Below are positions 57,123 to 64,000 of a DNA stretch of 64,000 nucleotides, in pieces. This DNA comes from Amyelois transitella (lineage: Eukaryota > Arthropoda > Insecta > Lepidoptera > Pyralidae). The DNA lies in assembly GCF_032362555.1 (NCBI RefSeq), contig NC_083535.1, positions 2,294,001 to 2,358,000 on the forward strand, written 5' to 3'. The translations under genes and the position numbers were made by a program. Numbering within the stretch: position 1 is the stretch's first letter; each line of letters begins with the position of its first letter. A model generated the notes under the pieces. The model had not been told where the DNA came from. It made no database searches and saw only the letters and a list, made by a program, of their open reading frames with translations.

Positions 57123-60100
57123 CTACGGGCAAAGACTATCCGAAAACTGTCTCACCTGGTCATCCAACTTTGGCCAGAAAGTCTTCAAGACTGTATGCTG
57201 CATAGCTTTAGCGGATATCGACCTGCGGTGATGGGCCCTCACGGCTTCGTACAACAGCGTATGCGCAATACATTGGCGGTCGGCGGACCTCGCTACACAG
57301 CGGACCTCCCGGAGTGCGTCCAGGGCTATGTTAAGTCGAACTCGCCCTAGGAATGCGTAGAGGGAATACTCCTCTTCTTGTTCCTGTAATTACGACATTG
57401 AATTCAATAGCATCTTTTAAATTTTAAATTGTGCCCAATATTCTGAGATATTTAAGCCGTTTGAGGCGTAACTAAGTGGTCACGATTTTCACATGTTGGA
57501 ATAGTCCTTTCATTGTACTTAATTAGTTAAGGACGTCCTGGTAAAGGGTCAGGTCAAAGTACCTACCCGAAACCGCCGAGCTTACATGAAGAGAGTTATG
57601 AATGTGGATGAAGCGAAGGAAGTATGCAGAGATCGTGGCAAATGGAAAGAGGTAGTCTCTGCTTCCCCTCCGGGAAAGAGGCGTGATTTTATGTACGTAT
57701 GTATGTATGTTGTACTTTATTGAATCACAGTAGATACCTTTTTGCGATCTCTTTCTATGACGTCCTCCTGCTGGCGCTTCACCATCAATGCCCAACTCCT
57801 GTCAGGAATTTTGAAAAAATGTTATTACATATACCTACTTAAAAGAACCAACAGTCTCAAAAAGACTGAAAGGCCACGTTCAGCTGTATGGCTTCATGAT
57901 GAATTAAGATTCAAATAGTGACAGGTTGCTAGCCCATCGCCTACAAGAGGAATCCCAAGTTTATAACATAAACCTATCCTTTAGTCGCCTTTTACCACAT
58001 CCATAAGAAATATATGTAGTGGTTCTATTGTAAACTGGCGGAAACCACATACACTATAAACAGAAATATATTATTATCCTCGAGAAAAACAATGCCGTTG
58101 TATCCCGAAACTGAACACTAGGAAAAACTAGGGAAACTGAACACACCTACCTAAACTCTTTTCCATAGAAGACGCAAAAGGCGAATAATCACCTCCATCA
58201 TCAGTAAGTCTCCATCACAACTAAAGAACGAACGTGCTCCGACGCCGATTCCAAAAGATAATGCTTTTTAAACTAAAGCAGAGAGCTACCAATCTGACAA
58301 TAACTGAATCTCGCCATACAGAAGAGTGGCGGAACGCTTTTTAAAAAAATAGGTAAAACTGTAGGTAGACTGGACAAACATTTAAAACACAAGTGCATAT
58401 AAGATCAGCTTTAAGCTACTAGTGTATGAATAAATAAATAAAGGTATAAAAACGTATAAATATATGATTTTCACATATTCTAACCTGATAAAAAGTAGGA
58501 ACTCTCTAAGAATCTCGCTGTCCGGAGCCACTGGTTCTACACAGTTGTTGTTTTCTGCCCACACCTCGTTCAGTTTCAACGTGAGATAATGCGAGCACAA
58601 CACTAGTATTGCCTGCAAGATAATTAATCTTTGAGATGGTAATCGGTTAAATAAAGAGCGTTATCAATGGTTGAACGGTTTAGGTGCCCGAATAAAAGAA
58701 CGCGAGGCACAAGGAGAAAATTCTTCTTTATTAATTCAAATCCTTCGGCAGCTATGTCCAATAATCTCTTTTCTCACATTCATTTGATCGCTATAACAGT
58801 TAGGGGAAATAACGTGTGGAAATCAGCACATCTAGGCAATAGGGTGTAACCATGTTACAATTTAGGTAAATAGTTTTTCAGTTCTGCAACCTGTACTTAC
58901 AGTACGGGAAAAGTTGCAGAGGTGCAAATGTGTAATAACCTGACATTATCCAATCCTGAATGATGATCATAACGACAATATAAGATAGAAGGTGCAATTG
59001 GGAACACGCCACGATGAAAGAGAGGTCATAAGGAAACCTCGGTCTGCTTTCCAAGGAGGTGGGAATGTAACTGGGATCTACGCCAAGATGTAAGAAGAAT
59101 TTTCCAAGAATACATAAAGATACCTCGTCCTCTGAAGCCAATTGGACGTTCTTGTACAACTTGTAAGCTTCATCTGCCAACATCACTTTACTTTCCAAAT
59201 CTTCCGATAGCATATGTAACAGAGCAAATGCCTGTTAACAAAAAATATATTAGGTATTTTCGCCAGGGCTAAAAGCATATTAATAGTGGTGGGTTCAAGA
59301 AGTGGGAACAGGATACAAACACACACTACACACTGAGAGACCAAAATTAAGTAATCCAAAAAGCTGTGACCACAGAATTTTACTTCTAATGACACGTGTA
59401 AGTAGGCCTCTGCCAAAGTTTCTAATGACATAATTCTACATTAAGTAAGGTATACTACCTTAGACATCCTGGATCCAGCTATATCACCGACTACCATGCA
59501 ATCAGTCATGTGGTTCTTCAAGGCGGTCTTCATGTCCAGTGACATAATAGGATTGTCAAGATCTACAAATAGCAGTACATTTAACTTTATTCCGTTATCA
59601 GTATTTTCCATGACCGGACATTAGGTTTATACTAGGGAATTTTTATCGAGCTCTGAGAAAGATCAAGGGTTGTTCATCTTCAACTCAAGGGCTTTGTGGC
59701 AAAGACTCCATTTCTGTAAGGTAATCGGGAGAAGAAAACCGACGTAACCAAGCAAAAAGCTAGGACAAAAAGAAGGTACTTATATCGCGTGTTCCTTTGT
59801 ACTGTAGAATAGAACCATGATCCTTTCCGTGGATATTATCAGTGGCGTGGTTTGCGACAACCACTTTTACCTCGTGCAACCATGATCCCAAGGGTCTGGT
59901 TGCTCAGTTAACTGGTCATTTGTTAAGTCAGTCGGGAGGAGTCATTACACGAAGGGATTCCCGACTACTCCTATGTAGTAAGTAGGGTAGGTAGGATAAG
60001 GTACTTCTACCAACTCATGTATCGTGGACTAGGGAGGACCTCGATTCCTCAGGGAGACTTAACCGGCACAACCGCCAGGAGGATGATGGTTACCTTGAAT

Positions 60101-63100
60101 AATCCCGTTTTCATCGAGAGGCACCCCGGTGGCACGGCATTCGTCACGAAAAATGGCTGCCAATAAGCTTGCGATGGTGGCGCCACGCTTCACAAGACCG
60201 GGGTACTGGTACCGGGAAATTGAAATGAAGTGAATCCTTTAGGGTACTAGTGGGATAGGAAGACCTTATACTACCGCGACTGTTAACGGAACCACCCTTA
60301 ACAACTTCTTTTTGGACCCAATCTTCTGCGGAAAATTTGGGGTTAAGTCCCTTAGTGCTAGGTTGAATTAGTCCATTTTTCCTACTACGGTCAGTGAGTC
60401 CGGCTTCGCATTGTAAGTCTATCACTTATCATGGCATTATTTAGTACGAGGTTAAAGATTTGTACCTGCATTGATGATGTTAATCATAGGCTATATTTTA
60501 GATAGAAATTTTAAATTTTCATGTTTTGTTACAGTCGCTCGAACGGACAAATTCAGCTCCTACTCCAAAGCCTTGACTATATTCAACTCAATCACTACTC
60601 AAACCTAACCACTGCACAATTGAAGTAGAAAAGGAAACCAGTCTCACTGCATCAGAAGCCCCCATATTGGCTCTCCAAGTGACCATCTGGCCTATAGCGT
60701 CACCGGCTCTGGCCACGTCACACACCAAAGCTAGTGCTATGCACTGCACGGGCGGCGTCACCATCTGTATAAATAAGTTGTATTTTTGTCACTAAGAATC
60801 TGTACCAATATATATTTTCACATATTTATCCATGTAACATTATTTTTAAAAGTCTTTTCTTCTGTTCGCAATGGATGCATGCTGCATAGAAAAACCACCT
60901 AAACGCTTAAAGCAGCCTCTTTCCATAAAGAGATCTTTTTAATCAATCTACAACCAATGAAGGAATGCTCAAACATTAAGGATGTGTATTAACTTCTGAT
61001 TCTCATGATCCAAGTTTCCCGGAATGCGCCTTTCCTCGGGACAAATCGGGATCCATCTATGAACACCACCAACATGACCAGGAGTCATGGAAATCGTAAA
61101 TAAATCGTCGTTTTTATTAATTAAAGAAAACAATAATAAATTTCATAATGTGCAGTGCGGTCGGTTAAAAATACATATGGCAACACTAACGGTAATGAGA
61201 TCCAGAAGCGCGTACATTCCGTTGTTGGCCAAAAAAGTCTGTCTGTAGTCATCCTTCCAGATTATGCACTCCCAGATGAAGTTCATTAGAGATATCAACC
61301 ACCTGATGATAAATGTATATGATCATTGTCTCATAAAAACCTTGATTACGAGTTTTAACCCCTGACGCGAAAATGACAAGGTGTTGCTTGACGTAGTGGT
61401 TGCTGGTGTCTGTTGTAGAAGCATAGCTTGGGAACGGATGAACCGATATTGCTGTTTTTTTTTTTTATTTGAAAGAGGAATAAGTCAGGAATTAGTTCAG
61501 GCGCCCGTGGGAACATGATGAAAACTTTACTAAATCATTAAACAGCAAAAAAGTAAACATTCAGATGAAGACTCAGAGAATACATCCAATTTAATACGTA
61601 TCTAGTTGTGTCAGGTATATAATTCTATTGAGATCAAGGCCTTTTTGGGAACATTTCAATTAATGAACCCTAGTTAATTTAACATTTCCTTTCCAAACAA
61701 AAGCGAAATATAATCATAGAAATACGATGCATAGGTCTAGGCCAGATAGGAATGGATCGTTCGAGGACTGTTGAAAATTTTTCTAAATATTGGAGTTACA
61801 ATAACCTATCTGACATAATTTTACACAGCGATTGTAATCAAAATAAAATAGGTACCTACCTGTTAAAAAGTCTGTGTTGTAAGGAAAATAATGTATATAA
61901 AATGTTTTTTTTTTATACAAATAATTAACTAACGAAATATAAACTATTTTTTTAAGCCTCACCTATTATTTAACCAACCATCTCCCAAATTGTTTTATCT
62001 GCACTCTAACTAGAGACCTACCACGGGAAAAAGTGAAATTCCATGAAAAAGACTAAAATGCCCGTTTTCACCATGGAGTCCGTAACTTGCCCATAAGTGT
62101 TAACTAAGGTAGGGGCCACCTAATATCAGATACTTAGGTACCTAACCTCATTTTCAACACGCGAGGTGTTTCCAGTAAAGTGACGTTTTGTAAAGAGCTT
62201 TATCTTTCAAAATGAAAAATAACATTCAAAATAAGGGCTCACCCTAGTTGTTAGATATTTACTAAGGGGCACCCTAAAAATGCTGCTTAGGTGACACTTA
62301 AAACTTAGGTACCATTGGTAATAACGGGCATATAAGGCTATAGTTAGGCACTTGAAGTCGGCTCATCTTGAAACTAGCGCAAAAAATTCTCACCTATCAC
62401 TAACAATATAATGTCTCTGAAGGGAATACATCGCCACGTCGAGCATCTTCGAGGCCACCTGGTGGACTGACGACGGCCATTTTATTTGAGGGTAGACGCA
62501 ACAGCTAACCCTCTGATGGTACTCCATGGCGCTGGACAAGAGCCGAAGACACAGGGCTATGATAGCCTGACTCTTTTCTAGTGGAGGAGTCTTTTGGGAT
62601 ACCAGTGTGAAGCAAAGATCTGGAATTTGAGCAGCTGTTGACGTTTCGTAAGAGGCGACTAAGGGATAGGCTTACAAACTTGGGATTCTTTTTTAGGCGA
62701 TTCGTTAGCAACCTGTCACTATTTGAATCTCAATTCTATCATTAAGCTTAATAGCTGAACGTGGCCATTCAGTCTTTTCAAGACTGTTGGCTCTGTCTAC
62801 CCCGCAAGAGATATAGACGTGACCATATGTATGTATGTATGTATGTTGACGTTTAGTAGGTACCACCTAAAGCTGTATACTGTATATGTGAAGTGAATTC
62901 TTAATGAGAATAAAGATCTTAAACCTAAAGCTGTATACCCAAATATGTTGATAGTTCGGCATAGTTTACATACGCATCAGTATGATGACACCGTGCGTAT
63001 CGAACAGGTCGCGGATGGAGCCCTGGCGCTCTGGCGTGTCCCTGGTGTAAGTGGCCATCTGCAGGAGTCGCATGCACCAGTACAGGACTGGCAGCTCGTA

Positions 63101-63137
63101 CGGACTCTCCGAGTACCACTCGATGTACCACAAGGTC
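57123..63137 (-). CDS. CFAP69: CFAP69 orthologue, C-terminal half (5' end outside window)
   Basis: Nine minus-strand exons: about 63137-62970, about 62504-62394, 61302-61191, 60764-60605, 59562-59459, 59231-59124, 58612-58485, 57798-57738 and 57383-57156. From exon 3 on they join in phase. Several blocks parallel human CFAP69: FIWECIIWKDDYRQTFLANN then MYALLDLI; QCIALALVCDVARAGDAIGQ; VQLASEDEAILVLCSHYLTL followed by KLNEVWAE; and the charged helix SWALMVKRQQEDVIERDRKK. CFAP69 is an armadillo-like ciliary/flagellar protein needed for sperm flagella in mammals. The first two boundaries are uncertain: the strong donor after 62974 breaks phase, while GTAAAC after 62970 keeps it. Exon 4 has a weak GTTTGA donor. 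The last exon either splices at GTGAGA or reads through to a TAG at 57125-57123. No promoter is in view. Confidence 0.82.
57535..57715 (+). repeat. Family R2 full copy in CFAP69
   Basis: GGTAAAGGGTCAGGTCAAAG, GAGCTTACATGAAGAGAGTT, GAAGCGAAGGAAGTATGC, CTCTGCTTCCCCTCCGGGAA, GGCGTGATTTTATG and TATGTATGTATG. Confidence 0.7.
57840..58055 (-). repeat. Family R1 copy in a CFAP69 intron
   Basis: GGCCACGTTCAGCTGTATGG, GACAGGTTGCTAGCCCATCG and GTCGCCTTTTACCACATCC; the tail is lost. Confidence 0.6.
59815..60430. repeat. Unclassified GC-richer insertion in a CFAP69 intron
   Basis: Starts with a short R1 head fragment (GAACCATGATCCTTTCCGTG), then a stretch of more even base composition holding a 93-codon minus-strand frame (60425-60144). 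Exons on both sides join in phase without it, so it is not CFAP69 coding sequence. It may be a transposon piece; no family is recognised. Confidence 0.35.
62640..62848 (+). repeat. Family R1 copy in a CFAP69 intron
   Basis: GACTAAGGGATAGGCTTAC, GCAACCTGTCACTATTTG, CTGAACGTGGCCATTCAG, CCCCGCAAGAGATATAGACG and five TATG units. Confidence 0.7.
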
Positions 63138-63202
63138 CTGTTGATTTTGAAAATAAAACAAACATAGGTAGGTAAAATCAAAATAAACATAGGCACATCT
63201 GC

Positions 63203-63464
63203 ATACATACATACATATGGTCACGTCTTTATCCCTTGCGGGGTAGACAGAGCCAACAGTCTTGAAAAGACTGAATGGCCACGTTCAGCTATTTGTCTTA
63301 ACGATAGAATTGAGATTCAACTAGTGAAAGGTTGCTAGCCCATCGCCTAAAAAAGAATCCCAAGTTTGTAAGCCTATCCCCTAGTCGCCTTTTACGACAT
63401 CCATGGGAAAGAGGTGGAGTGGTCCTATTCTTTTTTGTATTGGTGCCGGAAGCTACACGGCACT
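63203..63464 (-). repeat. Family R1 full copy
   Basis: (CATA)n, TTTATCCCTTGCGGGGTAGA, CTGAATGGCCACGTTCAGC, GGTTGCTAGCCCATCGCC and GGTGCCGGAAGCTACACGGC. With the 62.6 kb copy it forms a tail-to-tail pair about 350 bases apart. Confidence 0.7.
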
Positions 63465-64000
63465 TGGTGCATCTGTCTTGTGAAATATTGAAGGACACGT
63501 TTTTCATTCTGATCTAACGATATCTAGCTAGATTTAAGAGAATACAATCTGTTAGAGAAACAAATAAAAACGACCATAGCTTAGCTAACCGTCACCACAC
63601 ACGAAACAGCTGTTTAAATTGATAAAAATTAGAAAATTATTATTTTGGACAAAGCACGTAGGTTTTCTTGTTTTGTTTACCGACAACAAGAAAAACTCAA
63701 GTTGATATAGGTACCATTTACACAGTACCTACCACTTCGTAAAGCTATTTTTTTAATTAGATTAGACATTTGTCTTCCTGCTCACCTGATGGTAAGTGCC
63801 GTTGAAGACAGAAATGTTGCATGTTAATCCAAGAAATACTAATATAATAAATATTTTAGTGGTTAAAAAATGCTGCCATAGCAATCTCTGCCTGATATAA
63901 AATCGAGAGAATATCGCGTTAAAAATAGGTCAATGGTTTTTAAGAACTAACGGGTACCATCTAAATTAAAAATAAGTTATAATAAATCAAGCGGCGTGTG
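63465..64000. other. Right edge, no exon seen
   Basis: Presumed intron of CFAP69. AT-rich, with a repeat-like block TGCTCACCTGATGGTAAGTG near 63779. Confidence 0.4.

Noticed and set aside
59183-59431. 82-codon frame as a CFAP69 exon
   Set aside because: It overlaps the CFAP69 exon 59231-59124 in another frame; the neighbouring exons join in phase without it.

Overview
The window looks like nuclear DNA of a lepidopteran insect (moth or butterfly). The evidence is AT-rich sequence, short phase-matched exons split by repeat-filled introns, a lepidopteran-type odorant receptor, and a dense load of short interspersed repeats ending in (TATG)n/(CATA)n tails together with RTE/Metulj-like fragments. 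The species cannot be named from the sequence alone. No tRNA or rRNA gene, CRISPR array or bacterial feature was found.

Layout. 1-10,290: no recognisable gene. It holds degenerate tandem units, a cluster of a roughly 200-bp repeat carrying a CACGTG box, and SINE-like fragments. 10,292-11,180 (-): forkhead exon of a FoxF/biniou gene; its later exons are not recognised. 11,200-22,470: intergenic, with an exon-like segment beside NRF1/YY1/GC-box motifs near 12.9 kb and a very young non-autonomous LTR element (18,941-20,291) whose interior is a perfect 343-bp palindrome. 22,483-24,642: complete Mutator-like (MULE) DNA transposon with an intact 454-aa transposase, TIRs and an 8-bp target duplication. 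26,280-28,881 (-): four-exon C2H2 zinc-finger gene. 30,057-31,776 (+): five-exon UBE2G2 orthologue, an ER-associated-degradation E2. 35,471-42,588 (+): nine recognised exons of an odorant receptor. 43,903-44,828: non-autonomous hAT element. 45,792-51,828 (+): six-exon Atg13, with a dead Tc1/mariner-type copy in its last intron. 57,123-63,137 (-): nine exons of the C-terminal half of a CFAP69 orthologue, whose 5' part lies beyond the right edge.

The host genes are not a functional cluster: a mesoderm transcription factor, a zinc-finger protein, an ERAD enzyme, an olfactory receptor, an autophagy-initiation subunit and a ciliary/flagellar protein. The zinc-finger and UBE2G2 genes are divergent with about 1.2 kb between their start codons. 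Atg13 and CFAP69 are convergent. The most unusual structures are the palindromic LTR element lying in one copy of an exact 166-bp tandem duplication, the intact MULE with repeated CAAC..GTTG subterminal motifs, two SINE-like families sharing one 3' tail, and the CACGTG-bearing repeat cluster. Exon boundaries were read by eye from splice consensus, reading phase and family resemblance. No alignment was run.
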